Assembly (NCBI RefSeq): GCF_901933205.1
Contig: NC_044572.1
Coordinates: forward strand, 23,894,501-23,958,500
Length of the DNA stretch: 64,000 bases
Direction: 5' to 3'
From: Camarhynchus parvulus
Taxonomy: Eukaryota > Chordata > Aves > Passeriformes > Thraupidae
Part shown: positions 34,301 to 46,300 of the stretch, in pieces
Position numbering within the stretch: position 1 is the first letter of the stretch
How the letters are laid out: every line of letters starts with the position of its first letter
Translations under genes and position numbers: made by a program
Notes under the pieces: generated by a model
Seen by the model: the letters and a program-made list of their open reading frames with translations, nothing else
Told to the model about the DNA's origin: nothing
The model's database searches: none

Positions 34301-37300
34301 CTCACTGTCATCTCACAAGTCATGCTGAGTAATCTGTGTGTGAGGGTAAAATTGTCACAATAATTGGCTGTTCCTGTTGTTCTGAGGGGAGGATTCACAA
34401 GACTTCTGTGGTTGTTGTCTATTATTTTCTATGAATTTGGTCTTTGCCTTTAACCAATAAGATACTTAAATTACTGACTTGAATTTAGATGACCTATTTT
34501 ACAATAGTTAAAAAATCAAACTGAAAGAGCCCTTGTGTTTCTTTGTCTAAGTACTCTGTAATGCATTGCTTGTGCTGAGGCAGATGAGAAAATTAGCATT
34601 GCTGTAAATTTCAAAAATCAGGTAAGAGTCTCTGAATTGGTACATTGTATTTTGTGAAACAGTGGCAAATATATTGATATCAAAGAGCAAAAGTATTCAG
34701 TTGCAGCAATGTTGAAAAACCTGTCACATCTCCATCACTTAAATTTCACAATTGCAGACTCCTGCCACTCCCTGAGCAACCAGTTTTTTGCCAAGTTGGC
34801 TCTCCAGGTGAAAGCAGATGTAGGGTATCTTGGCTGGATTTCCATTCTGTAATGGTTTGATGTTATATGTCTGATAAGTCTATACTGTGTAGCAATAACT
34901 GGTTTTATTTAACTCTTGAATCATTAACGTCTCAAGCTGTTTTGATGACAGAATGGTTATGATGCTGCACTTTCATAATCACACTTCCACATTCAAATAG
35001 GTATCTCCAGACTGATTTAGGGCAAATGTTACTGAAAACTTCAAAAGCTGCATTAAAGCTATACAGAAGTATACAGAATGAAAGGCTGCAGCGTCAGCAT
35101 TAATTAGGGCCAGTATGAGTTACTGGTAAAAGGACAAGCCATTGGTTAGACAACCCTACATACAAACCCATGTTTTTTGAGATGAGGAACTATCACATTA
35201 GTTTGGAGATCAAATGGGAAATATGGAGGACAGGAAGAAGAATCTGCTGATATTCCGTTCCCTGAGAGCAAAACCAGCAAAATTCTTTTAGGTCTTGATA
35301 TTAGGAAGTTGATTTGCTGACTATTTGCTGACTGTGGCCAGCATGATGAAGTGATGACTGTACTCAATGTTTTATTTTCAGGCAATAAAATTGCTAGGCA
35401 TTTGGACATTTTAGTGAAGTACCTGAGTGTATTCACTCACTTTAACTGGTACTCCAATAAGTTCTGCAACTATTTTGAAAAAGTTCAATTTCTTAATATG
35501 AAGGCAAATCACCAGCAAACTTGCTTAACTTTTTAATACAGACTCATGCAGCCAGCTCACTCACATAGGGAAGTACCTCAGTAGGAAGTAAGTGTGTAAT
35601 AGTTTGAGTCTCGTAAAGTCTCATAAAGTAGAGAAGCCAAATCTGAACTGCAGGGCTGGATATGACAGGTTGCCCAGAGAAGTTGTGGATGCCCCATCCC
35701 TGGCAGTGTTCAAGGACCCCTTGGATGGAGCTCTGAGCAACCTGGTCTAGTGAAAGGTGTCCATGGCAGGAGAGCTGGAACTAGATAATCATTCAAGATC
35801 CCTTACTTCATTGGCATACCCTGATTACCCAGGGAAACTAATTCTTTTTGAATCATTCTGTTATTGTTGTTTCCAAAGCTGATAACAGTTTTGTTAGCAG
35901 ATTCTGTCACAAAAGGTTGAGGTAGATATTTTGCATGCTTGAATTCAAGTGTGTTGGATTAATGGTGAATTGACTTTGAATTAGATTATGTTTATTTTGA
36001 TGATAATCAGCTCATGTGCAATATACAAATATTATTTGACTTTGTAGATTATCATGGTAAATAACACTGAGACTATTTAAAAATGTTTTTCCTATAGATA
36101 AAGGAATGTGGGTTTCTGTTTCCCAAGCAGTAGCTGAGTGATTTTCAGGAGTGCATTAAGTAGTAGTGTGGCTAACATGTGTTCTATGGATAGAACATAT
36201 CCAACTTTGTTGTTCTGTCCATTAAGAGAGTTGTTTTCAAGGTATAATGTTTGTTTTGGCAGAGTGAGAGCTTTTTAGTAGGTACTCTCTACACATATTG
36301 AACAAGGGAAGATCAAAAGGAGGTTCTGAGCATTTTCTATGAAAGATAGGGAATACCACAAACTTCTCTGTGGTACTGCCTTCCCTAGCTGGGGAAGGAG
36401 GAGCAGGGAGGAAAACCAAAGTAAGTTTATTGATGTAGTTATACATTGTATTTTATGGTATTATAGACATTAATTGTTATATAAAACATATAGAGAAATA
36501 TTAGATTGTTATATATACATAGTTATATATGTATGCTGTTATATTGAATATATACTGTGATAGTATAATATAATATATATACACATTAGATTAGATTCTA
36601 GATAAAGGTTCTTCACCCAGGGGTGGTTGAGTACTGGAAAGCTCTCCAGAGAAGTGGTCACAGCACCAAGCCTGACAGAGTTCAAAAAGCATTTGGACAA
36701 TGCTCTCAGGCACATGGTGTGACTTTTGGGGATGGTCCTGTGCGCGGCCAGGAGCTGGACTTGATGATCCTTGTGGGTCCATTCAAACTCAGTGTATTCT
36801 GTGATTATAAGACAACTATAATGTCTAAATACATCTTTGTATATAGATAGAAGTCAAAGATTGTGTTTGCATGTGTGTATACAGATACATATATAAATGC
36901 TTTAATACTTTTATTTCACAGTGGTGAAGTGTTGCAGTATAGCTGCTGATTGAATCTGTTGAGCACAGCCCTTATGCTTGTATTTAGGATTGGATTTTAG
37001 CACAAGTGTTATTTATGCTCAGAATGGAGGGATATAAATCAGAAGCAAATTCATTGGTGTGCTTTTGGTTCAATCTGGAGATTACCGGGGCAGACTTGGT
37101 CCCTGGTAATCTCCAGATAAAAGTGCATAGGCTGTTGCTGAGCTTCAGTTTTTAACTAGATTAGAAACTGTTTAGAATGTTTTTCTCTGAGTACTATCAG
37201 TTAACTTTTTTCAATGTCTTCACTTCCCAGTCTTTTAGGTGATAGTGACTGGAGTGCAGAAAGTGTTTGCTTCTACTCCTTACAAGTAATGCTTCATTCA

Positions 37301-40300
37301 ACAGGGCAATATTGGTGATGCTGCTACAGGCAACATAGCATACAAGGAGAGTGTGATGCACTGGGAAATAGCTGGGTAGACATCTAAAACTTGCTGAACT
37401 GCATTTCAGAGGAGTCTGTAATGAGATGACTCTTGTCAAATACATTTCAAGGAATTGCCACAGGCTTCTACACTGAAAACTCCTATTTCCATAGAACAGA
37501 AACACAAAATGATGTGAGATGTGTGTGGATGTAAGCACTGTGTTTTATTTAGCAATGGCTTCTTCGAGCACGCAAAGCTGTCAGACTTCTTTTTCCTTCT
37601 TTCTTTTCCTTTCCAGCTGCTGTCTTTCACTGATCTATTTAGGTGACATAATGAGAGAGGCCTGCTGCTGACGGTTGCACTAGTGGTAACCTGACAGGAT
37701 AAATTGTTTTTCTATGAAAGTGTGATCCCAAAGTAGTGGCGAAAAAAAGGTGCAGTTGGCACCACAAGTGACACGAGTTTTAGGTAGGAGGTGAGGCCTC
37801 TTGCTGAATAAAACTTTGGAAAAATGAGTAGCCTGTGAAACAGTATCTTACCAGGCTGTGTTGGCCCATTATTGTTCCTACTAGAGTTCCTACTACTGAA
37901 TGCATGTGTTAACCTGGACAGGTGGATTGAAATGCATATTGTGGTGTCCACCTTGCCAATATGCTCTTCTTCCTGACCTCCTGTGGATCTAATTAATTCT
38001 GTTTAGCAATGGCAAAGTTCTCTGCAAGGGTATTATCATGAGATTCCTGCTGTCACAATTTTTGACAGGTTTTTCTGTTCAGAATAGCACTCGGAATTGC
38101 TGAATTAACATAAAATGTAAGATGTTAAATGTGTTTTAATGCTGACTTTTTTTTCTTTTTAAGGAAAATACTTATATGGCAATAGTTAGACAAGTTTTTG
38201 GGGTGAAAAACTACCTTGAGGGATTTAATAGAGCTTCTCTCTTTCCTTCTACTAAGTGTATGAGTACCAAGTCCACAGAGCTAAACCGGCCCTTTGCCAA
38301 GACCACTGAAACTATGGGCTTATTTCTACATAGTAAAATTGTTTTTGTGTATCTGATTGAAAGGATGAGGAAAATAGAATATCAGCAAATAAACTTTAGC
38401 TCGGGATAGTTGCCTCCTTTAGTGGTGAATGAAGAAATTTGCCTTCTCTATGTTTGTTATTTCAAACTACTGGAGCGTGATGTGCTGAAAGCTGCAGGTT
38501 ATCATGGCAGAAAATCTGGTGTCAGATAATGTAATTTATGGGGGAGCTAAAGTTTATCCTGGAAAGTTATAACTAGACTGCTTTTCTAGAAAAAAATGAA
38601 CAAGGTAAAGAAAAACCTTGTCATTTAATAAATATTTTCCCGAGTAGTGTTTTGGCAAGAACACACTCAGATGAGTGATCTTTGAGACAGAATAAACTGG
38701 TTTCTTAGCAATTTTCCTAGGCACTCCAACATCAAATCCAGAATTTGTGTCCATAATGGCTTTCTTAATGCATCTTTAGCAGATGTAAATCACCACTGAC
38801 CTATGGTATTGAGATACTGTTTCACCAACATGACAAGGTATCAGTAGTCCAGAATTTCAAATGATCCTAAGCATTTCTTCTGTGGTTAGTTTTTAATCTT
38901 TTTTTCTTTTAGGAAATAGCCATGCAGGAGCTTGTAGGCAAATATTGGATGATAAATTCAGTTATTCCATTTGCAGTGGTTCAGTGTGTGAAAAATGCCA
39001 ACCACTTGTTTTTAAAATTTATTTAAAAGTTTGATAGTAATAAAATGGTTATAAAAATAGTAATACAATTAGAGTAATAATAATTTGGACAATTCGAATT
39101 AGGACAATATGACACAATAGAAACAAAGAGTTACAGAGGTAACTTTTTCTGGGTACCTTTTTCTGGGCTGCACAAGCCCGAAAAAGGACACCCGTTAACA
39201 AAGGATTAACCCTTAAAACCAATAGCCTGTTGAATATTCATACATCTCATACATGATGCATAAATTCCATTCAAACAAAGGATTCGGTCTGGTCATTGTC
39301 AACTTCTTCCTCCTAATCCTAAGGTGCCTTTGATCCTTAGCCAGGCAGGAAGAAGTCAGTTTCTTCTGATAAGAGAACAATAAATTCCTTTTCTCTGAAA
39401 GATTTAGGTGTCCTGTGGCTGTTATCTTGTGTGAGTGCCTCATTCCTTTCTTAAAAAAATATCCCACTTACGTAGTTCCTATTTTAACTACAAGAATTAC
39501 CTTTTAACTACAAGACTACATTTATCATATTATTAATATGTTAATACAGCACTACTAATCCATAGAACAAAATACATATAATAAATATCTGTGTAGAGCT
39601 ATATAATATGCACTTTTCACAAGTGGACCCTGTTGCCTGTCTTGGATAATTTTTAATTTTAGTTTCATATAGCTAAAACTCAATGTAGTGTAATATGTGA
39701 AATTGATTTACAGTGGAGTGTACATTATGGAGCTACCATTACAGCTATATAACGATAAAACTGTATTATTTCCTTGTTTCTCTCAGTCTGTCGGTGCAGT
39801 CCATGTCCTTTCTCTGGCTGGCCGTGGGTTGCTGCGTTTACCCGCGCTGGTGGCAGTGACTGCACCAGGCGTTTCAGAGGGAGGTCGGAGGCGCCTGGGC
39901 GGGAGAAGGTGGCTGCTGGAGAGCTTTCCTCCCGTTCCCCGCTGCCCCGTGGCGGCTCGGAGCCTCCCGGCTGCGGCCTGGCCCGCGGCCCGGTGGGGGC
40001 GCCCGAGCACCGCCGGCGGCCGCGCCTGGGGCCTCCCTCGGCCTCGCTGCGGCCGCTCGGGGACGCGAGATACGCTTGGAACCCGTTTTTCTCTGTATCG
40101 GAGTCGTTGCTTTTTATTTCCCCACCGCCCTACCTTTTCCTCTCCTTTTCCTCTCCTTTTCCTCTCCTTTTCCTCTCCTTTCCCTCTCCTTTCTCCTTCT
40201 TTTCCCTTCCTCTTCTTTTTCTTGTGAGAAGTATTTCAGAGGAGCAGTGGTTCCTCTGATGCTCTTCCAAACCACCCACTTGTGAACCCTTGGCTGCCTC

Positions 40301-43300
40301 TTACTGCATAGAAGCAGCGCCTTGCTGTGTGCTGTAAGGGTCACTTTGCCTCGGGATGTCTGCACATTGACCTTACCTCAGCTGATGTGCAAAATAAGCA
40401 AATTAGTGGTTGTTCAGTCATTTAATCTAAAATTGGGTACCACACAGGTGAAATAAACCTTTGAACTCTTTGTGATGAAAATACCAGCACCTTGCCCCAC
40501 TGGAACAACTCAGCATTGCTGGGAGGCTCAGGGTCATTATGGGACTCTTCAGTCTGCTGCATTGCTTCACCACAGTTTAATTTCGTTTTCAAGCAATTTG
40601 ATCCATTTTATATTTGCTTTTGATGAAAGAACATTCTAGCACTTCTCCCTTTTGAGTCTCTGATAAACGATTTTTCATTCTTTTTGAGTGAACGACATCC
40701 AGGAGAGGGCCAGTGTTAGTTGCAATGTCCAGTGCAGCACAGGAAGAGGAGGGTCAGGCTGAGGCCTTGGTTTGCGTCAACCACTGGAAGCATCTTGGTT
40801 GTTGGGGGGACCTTCCAGAGGAGATTGTGACAGCAAGGAGGGGCATGCTTATCTCTGGAATATTGGCTTTCAGAAGGCTGACAGCACATCTCTGCTTAGA
40901 CCTCTGTGCTAAAATCCGAGAGCTGTTAATCTTGTGCAAAGAAGGCAGATCTGTTCTGGTTTTACCTGTAGAAATCAAGTGTTTAATGGCATATCTTTTA
41001 TTTCAGTGAATGTGTGGGCTGAATTGAAAAGTTATGCATTTGTAATGGCACTGTCTACCTGTCATTTACAAAGAGGGCTCTTGTGTTTTTAAAAAATTCA
41101 GGTTTTATTTGTTTTGGTTTTGTGCAAATTTTTTTTCTCCTTCTGGAGAAATAGTGTGCCAGTTTATTTTTAGTTTATTATGAGAATTTCTAAAGGTGAG
41201 GAGGAAAAAACTGGACTCAGCATGCACTTGGTACCATAAATCAGTGAAGAAGTGTTTAAGTGGGCTGCAGCATTGACGTCTACATTATGTTTTTTGAGAA
41301 GTTTTGAATGTCTTGCTCTCCCTAATGGGAAATGCAAGCCACAGTGTTCTGTACTTTCTGTATGTTGCCATTGCTTCTTGTGCTAATGTTGGAAGTGGCT
41401 TTTGGAAGATGTTAGTTTTGTTAAAAGGTCGTTCTTCCTGGGATGTGTTATTACATGATGGAAATTCTGTTTTGTTTCGTGCAGGAGGAGCTCAGAGAAC
41501 TACATGAAGAACCACCTGATCCTCAGGCACAACAGGAAATAATTAACAGCATTGAAGAAGTTTATTTTTCCAATGACTCCTTTGATATTGTGAAGTATGA
41601 GTTAGAGGTAAGCTGTCATCTTGAAAGAAAAAATAGTAACATAACAAAAAATGAAGATCAAAAGTATGTTTGTTTCAATGAGCTATTTTTTGTTTCTTAG
41701 ATCTTGTATGAATACAACACTGAACTCCCCTAGGTTATCTTGCAGTTGTGTGCAGCTTCTAGCATAGAGTATTGGTGCATATATATAGTATATAGTCTCT
41801 TCTTTTAATGTAGTAGAATATGCTAACAGGCATTTTGTAATTTAAACTGAAGTGAAAAAGTCAAGATGGCTGAGGAGACAAATCTGTTCTATATTTTATG
41901 TATTTTTTTACCGAACTGACAGAGACAATTTCTGTGATTGGGTGGTTGTGTGTATACATATATGACGTAAAATGAAATAACTTTGAGGTAATTATAATGC
42001 TACATGAGGCACTTATGATCATATGTTGTATATTTTAACACTAATTGATTTCAGTATCCATCATTTGAAGAAATTGATTGATTCTGCAAATTAGATTACA
42101 GAAGCCACAAGAATGTTTCTTTAATGAAACTGATTTCCTAGCTAATGCTGTGTGTGCGTTAACAACCTTTAATTTCTTACTGATTTTAATTTATTATTTA
42201 AATGTAGAGGCTTCCTCCAGTACTTAGTCTTCAAGAACTGGAAGACTACAGAGACAAACTAAAACAACAGCAAGCTGCTGTAAGTAAAGTTTTTTCCTCT
42301 GTACCCTTACACAATTTGTTGTCTTTGCTATAAGTCTAGCAAGAAGTGTAACTGATAAAAAAAATTGATTTCTTAACACATTAGATACTAAATAATTTTT
42401 TAACATTATGGTGTGTGCCTTTATGGTGGAAAATCATGACTAAATCATACAATCATATGAAATCATGGAAGTAAATCTTAAATATAGTAAGTAAATCTTA
42501 GCTGAATAGTGGAGTAGTATCTCTTTGAGGGATTTCTGGCAATGTAAGACTTAAAATGTTTTAAAAACTCTCTCCTTGAAGATGATATTTTCTCTTACTT
42601 TTCATTTGCCAATGTGTTAATTGTTCACAAGGGTTTTTAGTGAACACTGATACAGACTTATTATGTAATAAACCAAATGAAATGTAATGAGTAGTAACTA
42701 CGAGGACTGGGGAGAAATCAGAATTGCAGTGTTTTAAAAGTGCTTGTTATGTTGCAGACTCTTAAATGTTCTATTCATGTATTAATTATTGTTCCATTAA
42801 TCTTTTGAGATGAATAACATGGTACAGGAAACTAATCTGTTAACTGTGGCATTTGGAGAATACCTGCAAGTAAAATAGAAGTAATAATCCTAATTCATGT
42901 CTTCAAATAAATGATATGTGTAGGAGAATCTTGCATTGATAACAATACATAAACCAAGTGTCTTCTGCTTTAAGTTGTTTTCCCCATAATATACCTATGA
43001 AGTTTTGTGAAAGATTAGTGAGAAGTTGAGGAAATAAATATTCCATGTTTCTCACCAAGATTTATAAGGAAAGAAGTTGAAAGTGGGTGAGAGGTAGTAA
43101 TTTTTTGGTGTGTTTGTTTGGGTGGTGGCATTTTTTTTAGTTTTAAGAGGACATCTGGTAGTGATCTTGTTTTGCAAGGAAGTGCTCTCAAGACTGAGAC
43201 AACTTCAGTGAGATATGCTGCATAATCCTGATATGTGTTATCAATGTCTTGGCCATTATTTGCTTGCAGGATGGGAACTGGCTGCAGCTGAGGGAGTAGT

Positions 43301-46300
43301 TTCAGGACATGGCTGCTGCCAAAACATTTGAACAGGAAAGTGCATGCAGCTAATGAATAATAGGGGAGAGAACTGAGCACAGGGCTTCCAGTAAATATGG
43401 TCAGATGTGGCTTTCTTTTAGAATACAAACAGGTAAAAACTCTCAAACCCAAAGCTTTTGACAAGAAACATATGTCCAGTTCTTCCCTCACCAACTTCCC
43501 CCAGTCAGGATTGGTCCTTGCTTGTTTCTTTCTTAATTTCGTCAAAATGTGTTTCATGTGTAGGAAGGAATTATTCCCTGCTTAAGCATGTGCCAAAGTG
43601 CTAAAATTTCTCATATGTTGTGTTTCATGTCCTTATGTCATATTTTCAGGTAGAGTGTGAGAGACTGTTTGCTTCTTGTGTCTCAGTTGTTACCCATTTA
43701 TCTTGTGATAGGTCATTTAGACCTACTTGCCTTAAAGGACGTTAGTGTCTTTCATGGAAGACAAAACTGCAGAATGTTGTATGCTGTTAGTTCAGTCCTA
43801 AAAATATTTTAATCGTGAATAGATTATTAGACAGAGGATTCAAGAAGCCTGTTGACATATTACACAATGGCTCTGCTCTTGCAAAAAACTAATACTGCCT
43901 TTCTCACTTCAGTGTCTGTACCTACAACTGGCAGAGGAATTTACAATAATAGTTTGGAGATAACACCAAATTCTAAATTTCTCTAATCCAAAGCACTTAT
44001 ATGTGTGTGAATTACAGGTACTAGAGCTCTGGTCTTCACTGATTTACTGCCTTTGCACAGCTGATCTTGGTCATCCTATTGTTTTTAGGGTCACTATAGA
44101 CTTCTGTAGTTTTCTCAATAGTTTTCCATTCCACCAGAAAGATCCCAACTTGCTCAAACATTTTTAATGTATGTATCATAACAACTTTAATTTATAATTG
44201 TCTTGTTACAGACAGTTTGAATTAGAAGGGCTTTTTAGTTGTATGTCTTCTAGACTTCATTTTCATTAGTAGTCTAATATCCTTAGCTATGTTGTTTTTT
44301 CTTCAGGAGATGAAATATTTTTTACTGATGCGATTAAGAAAGAGAAAATTGTTTATCCCTTCAGGAAATAATGTTGGCAGGCATTGATAACCATGGTCAC
44401 ATTTAGTGCTAGCAGCTGCAGTTCAGGATTCCAAGACTTAGCACAGCACAATTGTATGGAAGATGCCAAAAGAGGTGTGACAGTTTGGAAATAAATGAAG
44501 TAACTGCGAATAGTATTGCTCATCTGAAAAAGTATTTGAGAGTTTGGAACCTCAGATGGAAAAGTAGTACCACTAATTACTGGAAAAGAAAAAAAAGTGC
44601 CTGTGGCAGGTGCTTGTTGATGTTGAGATCGTTATTAGTCAAGGGTAACTGAGGACTTGCAAAACAAAAAGTGTAAAAACTGAAAAGAAATGTATCTTTT
44701 ATTCATGTGTACTGCTTGAACATTGCTTAACAATACTAGAGCATTGAATAGCTAGCAGGTATATCCATGTTCTAAAGTTTTTTACAGGTACAGGGCTAAT
44801 ATGAAGAATATGTTGAACAAAGAAGGTGAACATTTCACAGTGCATAGACTGTGGAGTGAACAAAATTTCTTAAGTGCCCCAGGGTCATGTAGGCTTGTGT
44901 AGCATTCAGCTTGATATTATCCTATCCTGACCCTAACCTCACTCTGGAGTGGTTTTTCTGCTGTCTTGCAGAGGAAAGATTTATTAGTTATGGAACAACT
45001 AAAAGGTTAAGAACAACTGAACAGTTTTAAAATGGCTCTGTGGTTCTGGCCTGCTTTTGATATGGAAGGAGGAAAGCATAGCTGGGTATATGATCCTTGT
45101 CCAACTTGCCCCCTGATGACACTGGAATACTTCAAAGACCATTTATGTGCATGTGCTCTTCCAGAGGATGGGAATTATGCTGGTGGAGCCAATATAAGGT
45201 TGTTTCAGGAATGCTGATTGAAGATTTCAAATCTGTGCTATGTTTAGGCAGACATAGCATTCAAGCAGTCAAGTTTACAAAAACCTGTTTCTCTTTGCCA
45301 GTAGTGCCTTGTGGGCTGGCTGTCATAGCCAGTTTTATTTTATTTCCATTCCTGGGAGTATTGTTCCCCTAAAAGAATATAGAGCAATACCAATATTTGC
45401 TTTGTCATGTATGAAACCATTTCTTAAATATTTTTAGTCCCTGATAAAAAACAAAACTAAATACACTATTCTCAAGCTGGCATTTATAAGACTGTCACTG
45501 TTGGATTTCTTTTTAAGCTTCTATGTTTGTGGACAAGAGATTGATTAAGGTAGCAATGCCCAGTTTTTAAATTCAATACAGACAGCAGCTTTCAGGAGCA
45601 TTCTATTTAGAGTTACACTCAGAGCAGTGGAGAACATTTTAAAATATACATATTCGGTGTTCTAAAGAAAGGGTATAATATATAGAGGATGCATACTCAT
45701 TTTCACATAGTCTAATGCAGTATCAGTCTCAAAGGTAGGTGTTAAACATGTTGTGATTTAACTCTAGATGGCAATGAAGTATCACACAGCCTCTCACTCA
45801 CTTCTCCAGGGGGGAGAATGGGAGGAGTGAAAGTGAAAAAGCTCATGAGTTGAGATAAAGGTAGATAATGCAGAAGAAATAGCTAAAAAATAGGTAGAGC
45901 AAAAGCAAGTGAAGCAAAACAGGGAATTAATTCACTGCTTTTCATAGGCAGGCAGCTGTTCAGGCAGCTTTCTCCAGGAGAGCAGGATTCTATCATGTGT
46001 GGCATTTATTTGTGAAGACAAATGCCATCACTCTGAGCATCCTTCCCTTCCTTCTTTTCCCTAAACTGTGTATGCTGATCATGACACTGTACATTTAGGA
46101 TGTTCCATAGGTCAGTTGGGGTCATCTGCCTCTACTTTGTCCCCTCTCAAAGGTTTGTGCATCCCCAGCCCACTTGCTGGTGAGGTGGTTTGAGGAGTAA
46201 AAAAGGCCTTGATTCTCTGCAGGCGCTGCTCAACTGAAACACCTCTGTGTTACCAAAACTGGTGTCAGCCCAAGTCCAGAACAGCCCCATACCTTTTGGT

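Larger units (their letters stand above)
33765..41484 (+). other. VPS50: VPS50 intron 2
   Basis: The largest intron here (7.7 kb), phase 0. It contains two sense CR1 fragments, an AT-rich tract (about 36475-36590), an 18-bp-stem hairpin (37073-37118), a solo LTR (38987-39621), an orphan CpG island (about 39785-40095) and a homopyrimidine minisatellite (40133-40224). No additional coding exon was recognised. Confidence 0.85.

Noticed and set aside
39213..39467. 84-codon minus-strand frame
   Set aside because: It lies wholly inside the solo LTR at 38987-39621 and does not correspond to a retroviral gene.
39697..40365. Frames of 176, 161, 75 and 83 codons
   Set aside because: They are products of the GC-rich island and the pyrimidine-only minisatellite; low-complexity translation, no family.
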